Notes: generated by a model from the letters alone, not told the origin. A stretch of DNA of 64,000 nucleotides from Cytophagales bacterium (GCA_013299115.1 JAAFKA010000002.1:62001-126000), one strand, 5' to 3'. Counted from the stretch's first letter, positions 8,591-16,860 are shown. Numbers and translations: made by a program.

Positions 8591-10063
8591 TTACATACCA
8601 AAAGCATAGTAATAATTGCTGTTGGGGGCATTTTCATAGACTCCTTCTATCATTACGCCACCTTTTTTGTCTTTCAGCAATTTCTCCACGTCATCAGCAG
8701 TTTTTACCTCCTGACGGTCTATTTTGGTAATGATAAACCCTTCACGCATATCCGTATTGTAACGAACTTTGCCAGCTTTTATGGTTTTTACCTTCACGCC
8801 ACCCTCTAATTTGAGTTTTTTGAGGTCTTTGTCGGTCAAGTTTTCAAACTCCACGCCCAGCATATCCGCCACAGTTCTTGCCTCTTTTTTCACACTTTCT
8901 TTTTTGTTGTCCCTGTTTTTGAGGGTAATTTTTAGTATTTTTTCTTTGCCACCACTCAAAACTACCAAATTAATTTCGTCACCCGGTCTGCGTCTGCCTA
9001 TCATTTCTTGCAACTGCGGCACAGTTTTGATAGCCGTATTGTCCAATTTGATAATCACATCAGCTTTTTTCAGCCCTGCATCAGCAGCAGAACCATTGGC
9101 TATGACACTATCTACATAAACTCCTTCGGAAATATTGAGTTTCAATTCCTCTGCCAATTCGGTGTTTAGGTCGCGGATATTGATACCCAAAAAGGCACGT
9201 TGCACCACGCCAAACTTCAATAAATCTTCCATTACTTTTTTGGCAATGTTGATAGGCACTGCAAAACCATAACCTGCATAAGAACCTGTTTGAGAAGCTA
9301 TGGCAGTATTAATACCAATTAAATTGCCTTTGACATCTACCAATGCCCCACCACTATTGCCAGGATTAATGGCTGCATCAGTCTGTATAAAAGACTCTAT
9401 GGGAACAGCAGATTTTTCTCTCAAAATATTGATACTTCGGGCTTTGGCACTCACTATGCCCGCCGTAACGGTAGAAGTCAAGTTAAACGGATTGCCGACT
9501 GCCAACACCCATTCGCCCACTTTTACCTCATCAGAGTTGCCCATAGGCAAAGCTACCAATTTTTCGGCTTCTACCTTGATAATAGCCAAGTCCGTAGAAG
9601 GGTCAGTACCAATCACTTTTGCCTTCAAAGTTCGGTTGTCGTGCAGGGTAACTTCCAATTCATCAGATTCGTCTATTACGTGATTGTTCGTTAGAATATA
9701 GCCATCAGGCGTAACAATAACACCAGAGCCTGTGCCTACTTGTGGTTTGTTACCTTTTTCTTCGTAGAAATCATCTCCGAAAAAGTCGCGGAACATATCC
9801 ATACTGCGGTTAGAAACAGCCTTACGGCTTTGCGTAGCCTTGATATGCACTACGGCATCAGTGGTTTTGGCAGCAGCCTCCACAAAATCTACGGGTTGCG
9901 TGCCACCCAAAATACCGACAGCCCTATACGGATTTTGCTGCGGTGTTTGCTGAAAAACGACTTCTTTCTGGTCGAAACCAGCCACTTTATATGCACCCAC
10001 ACCCACAAGACCGCCAACAGAAGCCACCAAGAAGGTAGAAAATAAATTTTTGATTGTTGTCAT
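8591..10063 (-). CDS. HtrA/Do-family periplasmic serine protease
   Basis: The 490-residue protein has an N-terminal signal or anchor helix (about 8-25), a trypsin-like domain with the triad His128 (TNNHVID), Asp158 (STDLAII) and Ser237 (NPGNSGGAL), a PDZ domain with ADAGLKKADVIIKLD, and a second, more diverged PDZ region ending at about residue 485. HtrA proteases degrade or refold damaged envelope proteins. The ATG at 10063 is chosen since it opens the signal segment; an in-frame frame extends to 10129 but has no signal-like sequence. The gene stands alone with a likely promoter box at 10118-10126. Confidence 0.93.
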   Translation of the reverse strand: MTTIKNLFSTFLVASVGGLVGVGAYKVAGFDQKEVVFQQTPQQNPYRAVGILGGTQPVDFVEAAAKTTDAVVHIKATQSRKAVSNRSMDMFRDFFGDDFYEEKGNKPQVGTGSGVIVTPDGYILTNNHVIDESDELEVTLHDNRTLKAKVIGTDPSTDLAIIKVEAEKLVALPMGNSDEVKVGEWVLAVGNPFNLTSTVTAGIVSAKARSINILREKSAVPIESFIQTDAAINPGNSGGALVDVKGNLIGINTAIASQTGSYAGYGFAVPINIAKKVMEDLLKFGVVQRAFLGINIRDLNTELAEELKLNISEGVYVDSVIANGSAADAGLKKADVIIKLDNTAIKTVPQLQEMIGRRRPGDEINLVVLSGGKEKILKITLKNRDNKKESVKKEARTVADMLGVEFENLTDKDLKKLKLEGGVKVKTIKAGKVRYNTDMREGFIITKIDRQEVKTADDVEKLLKDKKGGVMIEGVYENAPNSNYYYAFGM

Positions 10064-10117
10064 AAGATTTACAAATTTTGAACTATCAACAAAATGATAA
10101 ATTTGATTGTTTAGACT

Positions 10118-10126
10118 GCAAATATA
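10118..10126 (-). promoter_or_regulatory. Likely -7 promoter element of the htrA-type gene
   Basis: On the minus strand the sequence is TATATTTGC, a match to TAnnTTTGC, 55 bases before the start codon. A TTG lies 14 bases upstream, closer than the usual 19-21, so the -33 part is doubtful. Confidence 0.5.
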
Positions 10127-10250
10127 CAAAAAATGTTACGCAATGGAGGTTAAAGTTTGTTAAACTTGGAATTATGGGAAAGTAACGAAAAGATTGTGCT
10201 AAAAAGTGAATGATTAATTGCAAATAAAATACAAACAGCAACAAATTAAA

Positions 10251-10284
10251 ATTCGTCATACGGCTGCAAAGTCGTATGACGAAT
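10251..10284. repeat. Hairpin repeat ATTCGTCATACG, copy 1
   Basis: A perfect 12-base stem (ATTCGTCATACG / CGTATGACGAAT) encloses a 10-base loop. A second copy lies at 11139-11172. Each follows a gene of the lipoprotein array, so they may act as transcription terminators or be duplicated along with the genes. Confidence 0.8.
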
Positions 10285-10314
10285 GAAAAAATCAGATGAC
10301 CTCTGCATAAAAAA

Positions 10315-10347
10315 CTCCCTCCTACGCCCTTTCTACATAGGAGGGAG
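10315..10347 (-). terminator. Intrinsic terminator of the first lipoprotein gene
   Basis: The stem CTCCCTCCTA / TAGGAGGGAG has 10 perfect pairs and a 13-base loop. On the minus strand it is followed by a run of six T. It starts 14 bases after the stop codon. An almost identical terminator follows the third paralogue at 12218-12250. Confidence 0.85.
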
Positions 10348-10360
10348 AATTTTTAAGCTA

Positions 10361-11065
10361 CTACATTTCAAAAGGTTTGTACCAATACAACAATTGAATA
10401 GTACCCACCATTCTTTCTACTTTGCCATCTTTGCTTGCTTTGGTTTTGCAGTCTATGGCAAAGGTAGCATAAAAGCCTTGCCCATAGACTTCCTCTATTT
10501 TGATTAACTCCCATTTGCTTCCTTTTTGAGAAACCCCTTCAGTTATATAACCAAAACTATTGCTACCACTGATATCTGAATAGTCGGTTTGCGACACCAT
10601 CATAGCAAAGCCGTCAAATACATACTCCTCCTGTAAATTGACCTCCAAAGGATAGTTTCCTTTTTTGAAGAAGTTAAGTAATGCAGGATAATTGTAGGAT
10701 TTAGCAAACTGAAAACTCGTATCTTCAGGGTCTATGATAGGCATTTTAGGAGAACGAATAGAAAACATTGTTCCTATTCTATTTGTACCTTCACCTGTGT
10801 TTTTGCCAAACGTATGGAAGTGTTCTATGTAAGTAGGTACACCAGCTTTGGCACGCCAACTTCTTAACGTACGTCCTTCCCAGCCATCTTTGTTAATTTC
10901 TATATTAAAATCCTTGCCCCCAATGCTAATATTCATAGCAGACACCGTAGGATTGACAGGATAAGTGCGGACAACTGCCACAGGGGTAGGCGGTGTAACC
11001 TCTTGGGTGCAACCTACCAAAACAACAGCTAATACAAAACTGAGGTATTTCAAATATGTTTTCAT
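10361..11065 (-). CDS. Lipoprotein of a tandem paralogous family, copy 1
   Basis: The protein has 234 residues and a lipoprotein signal with lipobox VLVGC (Cys19). The mature part shares long stretches with the genes at 11200-11898 and 12265-12966: NPTVSAMNISIGGKDFNIE, NKDGW.GR, MPIIDPEDTSFQF, KSYNYPALL and KWELIKIEEVYGQGFYATF, ending with the RMVGTIQLLYWY block. I do not recognise the family. The conserved Asp/Pro loop and overall beta pattern suggest a compact extracellular domain. It is the last of the array in the direction of transcription and, unlike the other two, lacks the Ig-like partner gene directly upstream. Confidence 0.8.
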   Translation of the reverse strand: MKTYLKYLSFVLAVVLVGCTQEVTPPTPVAVVRTYPVNPTVSAMNISIGGKDFNIEINKDGWEGRTLRSWRAKAGVPTYIEHFHTFGKNTGEGTNRIGTMFSIRSPKMPIIDPEDTSFQFAKSYNYPALLNFFKKGNYPLEVNLQEEYVFDGFAMMVSQTDYSDISGSNSFGYITEGVSQKGSKWELIKIEEVYGQGFYATFAIDCKTKASKDGKVERMVGTIQLLYWYKPFEM

Positions 11066-11138
11066 TAGAATAAAGATTTTGAGTGTGAGAATAAATTATT
11101 GAGTACAAGCAGGTGAGTTACCACTTTAACAAATTAAA

Positions 11139-11172
11139 ATTCGTCATACGGTTGTAAAATCGTATGACGAAT
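11139..11172. repeat. Hairpin repeat ATTCGTCATACG, copy 2
   Basis: The same 12-base stem as at 10251-10284, with loop GTTGTAAAAT in place of GCTGCAAAGT. The loop has changed while both arms are intact, which suggests that pairing is kept. It lies 28 bases past the stop of the second lipoprotein gene. Confidence 0.8.
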
Positions 11173-11199
11173 GAAAAACAGTAATCAATGAAACTTCAC

Positions 11200-11898
11200 T
11201 TATAACGGACGGTAACGGTGTAAAACTTGTATAGTCCCTACCATTCGTTCCTTTATTAATTCTTTGGTTTTTAGGTCATTGTAGTAAATATTGCAATCTA
11301 TCTCAAAAGTTACGTACATTCCCTGCCCATAAACCTCTTCTAACTTTACTACTTGCCATTTACTTCCTGCTTGACTACCTATAAAGGTGCTGTACCCAAA
11401 GGATTCAGTAGGTTTGTTTAAATCCACCGAAGAGATAAAACACTCATACCCTGTTGTATTTTCTGTACTACGGATTGGATAGTTTCCTAACTTAAACCAA
11501 CTGAGCAAGGCAGGATAGTTATAAGTTTTATCAAACCGCAAAGTTTGGTCTTCTGGGTCCACAATAGGCATAGGTGGGGCTTTGATAGCAAAAACAATAT
11601 CTAACAAAGCACCATTTTCTCTATCTGATTTCTGAAACGAATTATACAAAATTACTTGAGTGGGTATACCTGCTTTTGCTTCCCATCCTCTATCAGACAA
11701 ACCACCCCAACCATCTTTGTTTGTAGCTACATTAAATACACGATTACCTACTTTGATATTCATGGCTGAAACAGTTGGAGGTACAGGAAATGTTTCTACT
11801 ATCACAGACTTTGTTTCTGGTGTAGCAGGTTCTTTTGAACAGGCAATTAAAACACTACCCAACAAAATAATGTAAATGAAAATGAGATATTTTTTCAT
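11200..11898 (-). CDS. Lipoprotein of a tandem paralogous family, copy 2
   Basis: 232 residues with lipobox VLIAC (Cys20). It shares PTVSAMNIKVGNRVFNV, NKDGWGGLSDRGWEAKAGIPT, MPIVDPEDQTL, KTYNYPALL, and EEVYGQGMYVTFEIDCN with copies 1 and 3. It is the most diverged of the three; for example it has KVGNRVFNVATN where the others have IG.KDFNIE.N. A remnant of the Ig-like partner gene ends 13 bases upstream, so the order partner-then-lipoprotein is the same as in copy 3. Function is unknown. Confidence 0.8.
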   Translation of the reverse strand: MKKYLIFIYIILLGSVLIACSKEPATPETKSVIVETFPVPPTVSAMNIKVGNRVFNVATNKDGWGGLSDRGWEAKAGIPTQVILYNSFQKSDRENGALLDIVFAIKAPPMPIVDPEDQTLRFDKTYNYPALLSWFKLGNYPIRSTENTTGYECFISSVDLNKPTESFGYSTFIGSQAGSKWQVVKLEEVYGQGMYVTFEIDCNIYYNDLKTKELIKERMVGTIQVLHRYRPL

Positions 11899-11911
11899 GG
11901 TTATAAGAATA

Positions 11912-12217
11912 TTAAAAGTGAATGATTAAAACTGACGACAAGTTAGGAATAGCAGAACCACACTTAGGTACTACGCAAACTCTATTGTAACGGACTCCAT
12001 TAAAATTAAAGCCCATAGTATTACCAAAAGCATTAAAGGAAAAACTACCACCACCAGTTCCGTTAGTATTAGCGTATGAAATGATGTAATCAAATCCTAC
12101 TGTTAAGCCACCCACGCTAATATCATTGTTAATATTCCAATCTGAAATGGAGAGAGAAAACCTGCCTGTGCCACTACCGAAAAATTAAGGGTACGGTCTG
12201 CTGTGGTATTCACAAAA
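11912..12217 (-). pseudogene. Truncated, frameshifted remnant of the Ig-like partner gene
   Basis: On the minus strand from 12217, the frame reads VNTTADRTLNFSVV, matching VNTTADRTVNFFVV in the intact gene at 13002-13835. About 15 codons later, at a CTCTCTCC run, the reading must shift by one base to continue as SDWNINNDISVGGLTVGFDYIISY, which matches the MGGLVPGFDYIFY region, then VCVVPKCGSAIPN matching VCIQRKCSSQTPR. Everything before VNTT is missing: the homology stops at CACAAAACT, exactly where the terminator of copy 3 begins. It looks like a deletion joint followed by decay. Confidence 0.8.
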
Positions 12218-12250
12218 CTCCCTCCTACGCCCTTTCTACATAGGAGGGAG
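12218..12250 (-). terminator. Intrinsic terminator of the third lipoprotein gene
   Basis: The stem CTCCCTCCTA / TAGGAGGGAG is identical to that at 10315-10347, including the loop. On the minus strand it is followed by TTTTG. It starts 14 bases after the stop codon of the gene at 12265-12966. Confidence 0.85.
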
Positions 12251-12264
12251 TTTTTAAGCTACTA

Positions 12265-12966
12265 CTAATCAAAAGGTCTGTAACGATACAATAGTTGAAT
12301 AGTCCCTACCATTCTTTCTACCTTATTGCCAACAGCCGATTTTACTTTGCAATCTACAGAAAAAGTGGCATAGAAACCCTGCCCATAGACTTCATCTACC
12401 TTTACCAACTCCCATTTGCTTCCATCTTGGGTGGTAGTAGAAGTTTCATAGCTGTATGAATTTTGAGGCTGGTCGTAATCCATCGACTGCATCCACAAAT
12501 AAAAACCTTGTAGTTGCAGTTGGTCTTGTACTGTTACCTGAATAGGAAACTTGCCGGGTCTAAAAAACTTGAGCAAAGCAGGGTAGTTGTATGACTTTTC
12601 AAACTTCAAAGTTGGGTCTTCGGGGTCTATGATGGGCATATTAGGCGAATTAATCGCAAACATTACATCTTTTCGCTGACTTCCATCAGGTTGTTGGATC
12701 ATTTTGGTAAAGGTATTCGAATGTTGAATGACCGTAGGAATACCTCTTTCTGCTGCCCAACTGCTTGAGGCTCTTCCTCCCCAACCATCTTTGTTGCTTT
12801 CTATATTAAAATCCTTGTCCCCTATGCTAATATTCATGGCAGACACCGTAGGATTGACAGGATAGCTACGCACCACAGGCGTAACTATAGGGGCTGCTAT
12901 ATCTTGGGCGCAGCCACCCACTACAAGGGCAAGCCCTGCAAACAGACTTACAAAATATGACTTCAT
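12265..12966 (-). CDS. Lipoprotein of a tandem paralogous family, copy 3
   Basis: 233 residues starting at ATG 12966, chosen because it opens a lipoprotein signal with lipobox VVGGC (Cys19); an in-frame frame extends to 13014 without signal character. The shared blocks are NPTVSAMNISIGDKDFNIE, NKDGWGGRASSSW, MPIIDPEDPTLKFEKSYNYPALL, KWELVKVDEVYGQGFYATF and ERMVGTIQLLYRYRP. It is closer to copy 1 than to copy 2. It follows the Ig-like gene with a 35-base gap and shares its strand, so the two are probably one transcript. Confidence 0.8.
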   Translation of the reverse strand: MKSYFVSLFAGLALVVGGCAQDIAAPIVTPVVRSYPVNPTVSAMNISIGDKDFNIESNKDGWGGRASSSWAAERGIPTVIQHSNTFTKMIQQPDGSQRKDVMFAINSPNMPIIDPEDPTLKFEKSYNYPALLKFFRPGKFPIQVTVQDQLQLQGFYLWMQSMDYDQPQNSYSYETSTTTQDGSKWELVKVDEVYGQGFYATFSVDCKVKSAVGNKVERMVGTIQLLYRYRPFD

Positions 12967-13001
12967 GATGATTTTTAAAATTTTAGAGTTATGGAAAATA
13001 G

Positions 13002-13835
13002 TTATTGAGTGCAACGTGGAGTTTGCGAACTACATTTGCGTTGGATACAGACTTTTGGAAAGTCTGCTTGATTGATTTGGATAGATTGCCCAGTAGCAAC
13101 AGCTTCTATTTCAAAAGTAGTTGTTACACCAATGGTATTGGTTTTATAAAAAATATAATCAAACCCTGGCACCAGTCCACCCATATCGGCATATAAAGAG
13201 GGTTGATTATTTGGCTCTGGTCGCCACGCAATAAACGGCGCTATGTTAGCATCGCCAACCACAAAGAAATTCACAGTACGGTCTGCTGTGGTGTTCACAA
13301 AACTTTGCCCCGATGAAAACTGAACATTAACTTTCGTAGCATTAATGGTGCTGGAGTAGCCATAAGGTACGGTAATACTGTAAAAACCACTGTTATCTGT
13401 AGTAGCTGAGTAGCTTGCAAAGCCACCTAAGCCATTAAAATTAATGCTTACACCAAGTAAACCTCTGCCGCAGTTGTTAGTAACATAGCCTGAAATGGTA
13501 ACCGTTGTAGGCTGAATATTGATTGCCAGCGAAGCACAGCAACTTTGGAAAGCACTTGCACAAGAGCCAGTAACCGACATATTCACAATCCCATTGCTTA
13601 CGTTGGCATTCCAACGGACAGTAACATAGAGTTCGGTCTGAGCCAAAATAGTACCACCCGATACTCCCCAGTTTACACTGTATCTTTTTGGCACATCATC
13701 GCAAAAGTAATCTGAATAATAGGTTTCTACTTGGTTGCTTTGCACCTGCGTCGCCCCACTAATCTGAGGGGCTATTTGTGCCTGCACGCCTTGCATAGTT
13801 CCTAAGCCCAGCATAGAGAGTGTTAAGAAGAACAC
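13002..13835 (-). CDS. Secreted Ig-like / carboxypeptidase-regulatory-like protein, probably phase-variable
   Basis: The annotated part (277 residues from GTG 13835) has a hydrophobic signal core ending VQAQ, an Ig-like domain with Cys pairs (SYFCDD, GSCASAFQSCCASL), and a carboxypeptidase regulatory-like repeat (TVTISGYVTNNCGRGLLGVSI ... SGFYSITVPYG). The GTG start would give a signal peptide without positive charges. An upstream ATG at 13932 followed by MKQKLSIFRVSPFE, and the KRYSFWLR stretch before the hydrophobic core, look like the true N-terminus, but a (TG)11 tract puts that ATG out of frame and it stops at TAG 13840-13842. One more TG unit, or two fewer, would give one 310-residue frame. 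Confidence 0.75.
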   Translation of the reverse strand: MFFLTLSMLGLGTMQGVQAQIAPQISGATQVQSNQVETYYSDYFCDDVPKRYSVNWGVSGGTILAQTELYVTVRWNANVSNGIVNMSVTGSCASAFQSCCASLAINIQPTTVTISGYVTNNCGRGLLGVSINFNGLGGFASYSATTDNSGFYSITVPYGYSSTINATKVNVQFSSGQSFVNTTADRTVNFFVVGDANIAPFIAWRPEPNNQPSLYADMGGLVPGFDYIFYKTNTIGVTTTFEIEAVATGQSIQINQADFPKVCIQRKCSSQTPRCTQ

Positions 13836-13864
13836 AAACCTAAGCCAAAAGGAATACCTTTTGC

Positions 13865-13887
13865 TGTGTGTGTGTGTGTGTGTGTGT
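13865..13887. repeat. (TG)11 microsatellite in the 5' coding region
   Basis: Eleven uninterrupted TG units followed by T. On the coding (minus) strand this is an ACAC tract that would encode alternating Thr-His. It lies between the ATG at 13932 and the signal-peptide core of the gene ending at 13002. Such dinucleotide tracts slip during replication and are a known means of on/off switching of surface genes. It is the only long microsatellite I see in the window. Confidence 0.9.
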
Positions 13888-13994
13888 CGACTCGAAAGGA
13901 CTTACACGAAAAATACTCAATTTTTGTTTCATGAGTTCATGAAGGTTTAAAAGATGAATAAAAGAGAACTACTTATCTGTTTGATAAGAAGTAT

Positions 13995-14023
13995 TTATCA
14001 GACACTTTGAAAGTGTCTGATAA
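13995..14023. repeat. Palindrome TTATCAGACACTTT
   Basis: Perfect 14-base arms with a one-base centre. Related hairpins occur at 25864-25880 (GACACTT/AAGTGTC) and 63262-63290 (TTATCCGACACCTT, imperfect). It lies upstream of the phase-variable gene and could be a terminator or an element end. Confidence 0.7.
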
Positions 14024-14504
14024 GTTTTGTGCCAAAAGCAAAGAAAGGTCTTGCTGTTTGACGGCACAAAGGTAAGGAGTTTTGAAAGAGAAATGCAAAC
14101 AAAAAGTTAAAAATGTTTATAAAAAAAACAAATTTTAACATTTAGACCAGCAAATAACAAGAGGTAAAAATTTTAATTTTTTTTCGCAATTTTAACACTT
14201 TTTTTGCCAACTCAATATATTTAAAAAAGTATCAAAAAAGTACCTTCTTATAGCTAAAAACAAAGTTTTACGAAAAAGCTATATATTTAATTAAATACAA
14301 AAAATAAATTTTTCTAAAAAACTGTTGTTTTTGAAACTTTTCGAAGATTTTGGGGGCAAAAAATGATAAATTTGAAAAATTGATAAAAAACAATTTTTTA
14401 TTTATTGAAATTTCGTTTACAGGCAGTAAAATAATAGCAAAAGAGGTTAAAGTTTGTTAAACAAATAGAAACACACCATAAAAATTTTGTATTTTTGCAC
14501 AAAA
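14024..14504. other. Very AT-rich noncoding stretch
   Basis: About 480 bases with no open frame of note and many A and T runs, between two divergent genes. Apart from a promoter-like box at 14490-14498 I see no defined site. No DnaA-box cluster or replication gene is near. Confidence 0.6.
14490..14498 (+). promoter_or_regulatory. Likely -7 promoter element of the OmpA/PD40 gene
   Basis: TATTTTTGC matches TAnnTTTGC. No good TTTG lies 19-21 bases upstream. If used, it gives a leader of about 260 bases containing the repeat block at 14521-14706. Confidence 0.45.
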
Positions 14505-14520
14505 GAGTGAAACCTTACCA

Positions 14521-14706
14521 AAGAGTGAAACCTTGGCAATGGTCGATAGACCTTGCCAATGGTTGAACGGAGGCAATCGTCAGTAGCTCTTGCCAAAGAG
14601 TGAAACCTTGGCAATGGTCGATAGACCTTGCCAATGGTTGAACGGCGGCAACGAAACTATTGGCAGGGCAAAAAAGCGGAGTGCCGCCCAGCCACTGCCA
14701 AAGTTT
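14521..14706. repeat. Repeat family C, two direct copies plus a hairpin
   Basis: Two 55-base direct copies (14521-14575 and 14596-14650) share AAGAGTGAAACCTTGGCAAT, then GGTCGATAGACC, then TTGCCAATGGTTGAACGG. Each copy folds on itself through GGCAATGGTC / GACCTTGCC. A further hairpin, AAACTATTGGCAG ... CTGCCAAAGTTT, spans 14654-14706 and recurs at 36637-36677. A diverged copy of the unit lies at 41064-41178 on the other strand. Confidence 0.8.
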
Positions 14707-14759
14707 GAGTGAACACAAACAACAGCAGGAGATTAACAATTCAAAACTTACAATTATTT

Positions 14760-16844
14760 ATGCTACGCATTTTACTTATAGCTTGTTGGGTATTTTTACA
14801 AAGTTTCTTTGCCTTTGTTGCTGTTGCCCAAAGCAAAATTATTTTCAACGACACTTTTAATGACAACAGCCGTTATTGGCGAGTCGGCGGCGATGCCGTA
14901 GGCAGGTACGCCATACAAGAAGGCAGCTACCACATAGAACACAACCTACCCAACGGCTACCGTATTCAACAAAAACCTATTTACATTCACCCCGCAAAGG
15001 ATTTTAAAATTGAGTGTATCCTTTCTAAACAACAAGGGGACGACAGGCAAGGTTTTGGGCTGGTTTGGGGTATGAAAGACGACAGTTTTTTCAATGCTTT
15101 TGAAATTACAACCAACGGCAATTACATAGTCTATAGCATAGACAACAATCAAATGAAAACCATTACCAAATGGACACCTTGTTCGGCTTTACTTGGCTAT
15201 GGGCAAAACAATACCTTGACTTTGCAACAAGTCAAACAAACTTTGTTTCTCTATATCAACGGCAAGTTGCAAGTTTCGTTTCCCAGCCCTGTGTTTTATG
15301 GCAGTGGTTTAGGGTTTATTGTGCATGGTTTCAATTCGGTTGCCATAGACGAAATCAACATTTATCAAGACGATTTGGGTAGTATCAATTTAGCAAAAAA
15401 CCTGCAATTTGACGACAAAGGCAAAGAGAATTTGGGCAACAACATCAACAGCCGTTTAGACGAATTTGCGGTACGCATAGCCCCCGATGGCAACACCTTA
15501 TATTATGTCCGCAATGGCGACCCCGCAGATTTATTTGCAGCAGGGAGGCAAGATATTTGGTATGCCACCAAACAGCCCAATGGCGAGTGGGGAGCTGCCA
15601 AACCCATGACCGAATTTTTAAATGGACAAGCAAATGCCATTATCTCCGTCATGCCCGACAACAACAAACTGATGCTGTTTCGCAACGGCAAGTTGTTTTA
15701 TATCCAACGCACTGCCAATGGTTGGAGTGGCTTGCAACCTATTGTGATTCAGAATGATTACAACAGAGGCAACTTGTCCAGCCACTGTTTTGGGGCTGAC
15801 CAAAAAACCTTGATAACTTGTGTAGAAAGGGACGAAGGCGTAGGCGGAATGGACTTGTACGTTTCTTTTTTGCAAGACGATGGCACTTTTTCTGTTCCAA
15901 AAAATTTGGGGGCTACGCTAAACACCCCAACAGACGACTTTTCGCCTTTTTTGGCTGCCGATGGCACTACGCTGTATTATGCCACACAAGGCAAGGCGGG
16001 CTACGGCAACATAGACATTTTTGTAACTCGCCGCCTCGACGATACGTGGACGAATTGGACTGAACCCCAAAATATGGGGGCTATGATAAATTCGGAGGAC
16101 TGCGAAACCAGCTTTACTATTCCTGCATCAGGAGAGTATGCTTATTTTTCTACTGTCAAGGGCAGCATAGGAGCAAAAGACATTTTCAGGATTAAGCTAC
16201 CCAAAGAGGTGCAGCCCAATCCTGTGGCTATTATTTACGGCAAGGTGCTGAACAAAAAAGACAATTCGCCTTTGAGTGCTGCCATGACCTACCTCAACCA
16301 AACCGAAGACCAAATCATAGGCAGGGCAAATGCAGACCCCGCAGGTGGAGATTACAAAATAGTAGTACCTTTGGGCAAAAAATACAAAATTTCGGCTCAG
16401 CACGAAGGATTTATAGATGCGCAGGACAGCATAGACGTAAGCAACTTGACAACTTACAAAGAAATTCAGTTAGATTTGTACCTTACGCCCTTAGAGGCGG
16501 GGCAAATAGTGAAGTTGAATGGCGTATATTTTGTACAAGGCGAAGATATGTTGTTGCAAACTTCTTACCCTGAACTCAAAAAATTGGTGAAACTCTTGCG
16601 AGAAAACCCTACAATGGAAATTCGTTTGGAGGGACATACAGACAATCAGGGTAGTAGCTACCTCAATCAAATTCTTTCCGATAAAAGGGTGAAGGCTGTC
16701 AAAAAATACTTGGTGCAGCAAGGTATAGCCGACTCACGCATACGCACACAAGGTTTTGGCGACAAAAAACCCGTTGCCGACAACAATTCGGAGGAAAACC
16801 GCAAACGAAACCGAAGGGTAGAGTTTATGATAACGAAAAAATAA
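14760..16844 (+). CDS. OmpA-family outer-membrane protein with PD40 propeller repeats
   Basis: The 694-residue protein has a signal peptide ending FVAVAQ (about residue 25), an N-terminal concanavalin/LamG-like domain (about 30-205, GFGLVWGMKDDSFFNAF), WD40-like PD40 repeats (about 225-490, with motifs such as SPFLAADGTTLYYATQGK and ASGEYAYFSTVKG), a carboxypeptidase-regulatory-like segment (about 500-580) and a C-terminal OmpA peptidoglycan-binding domain (about 590-694, EIRLEGHTDNQGS and NRRVEFMI). It probably links the outer membrane to peptidoglycan; PD40-OmpA proteins in this phylum often serve surface structures such as gliding or type IX secretion, which is only a possibility here. ATG 14760 opens the signal peptide. 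Confidence 0.88.
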   Translation: MLRILLIACWVFLQSFFAFVAVAQSKIIFNDTFNDNSRYWRVGGDAVGRYAIQEGSYHIEHNLPNGYRIQQKPIYIHPAKDFKIECILSKQQGDDRQGFGLVWGMKDDSFFNAFEITTNGNYIVYSIDNNQMKTITKWTPCSALLGYGQNNTLTLQQVKQTLFLYINGKLQVSFPSPVFYGSGLGFIVHGFNSVAIDEINIYQDDLGSINLAKNLQFDDKGKENLGNNINSRLDEFAVRIAPDGNTLYYVRNGDPADLFAAGRQDIWYATKQPNGEWGAAKPMTEFLNGQANAIISVMPDNNKLMLFRNGKLFYIQRTANGWSGLQPIVIQNDYNRGNLSSHCFGADQKTLITCVERDEGVGGMDLYVSFLQDDGTFSVPKNLGATLNTPTDDFSPFLAADGTTLYYATQGKAGYGNIDIFVTRRLDDTWTNWTEPQNMGAMINSEDCETSFTIPASGEYAYFSTVKGSIGAKDIFRIKLPKEVQPNPVAIIYGKVLNKKDNSPLSAAMTYLNQTEDQIIGRANADPAGGDYKIVVPLGKKYKISAQHEGFIDAQDSIDVSNLTTYKEIQLDLYLTPLEAGQIVKLNGVYFVQGEDMLLQTSYPELKKLVKLLRENPTMEIRLEGHTDNQGSSYLNQILSDKRVKAVKKYLVQQGIADSRIRTQGFGDKKPVADNNSEENRKRNRRVEFMITKK

Positions 16845-16860
16845 AAGGAATATAAAAAAC

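Noticed and set aside
14024-14504. Replication origin
   Set aside because: AT-rich but without DnaA-box clusters or dnaA/dnaN-type genes; too little evidence.
14521-14650. Short direct repeats, possible CRISPR
   Set aside because: Only two copies; they fold as hairpins and match dispersed copies elsewhere.
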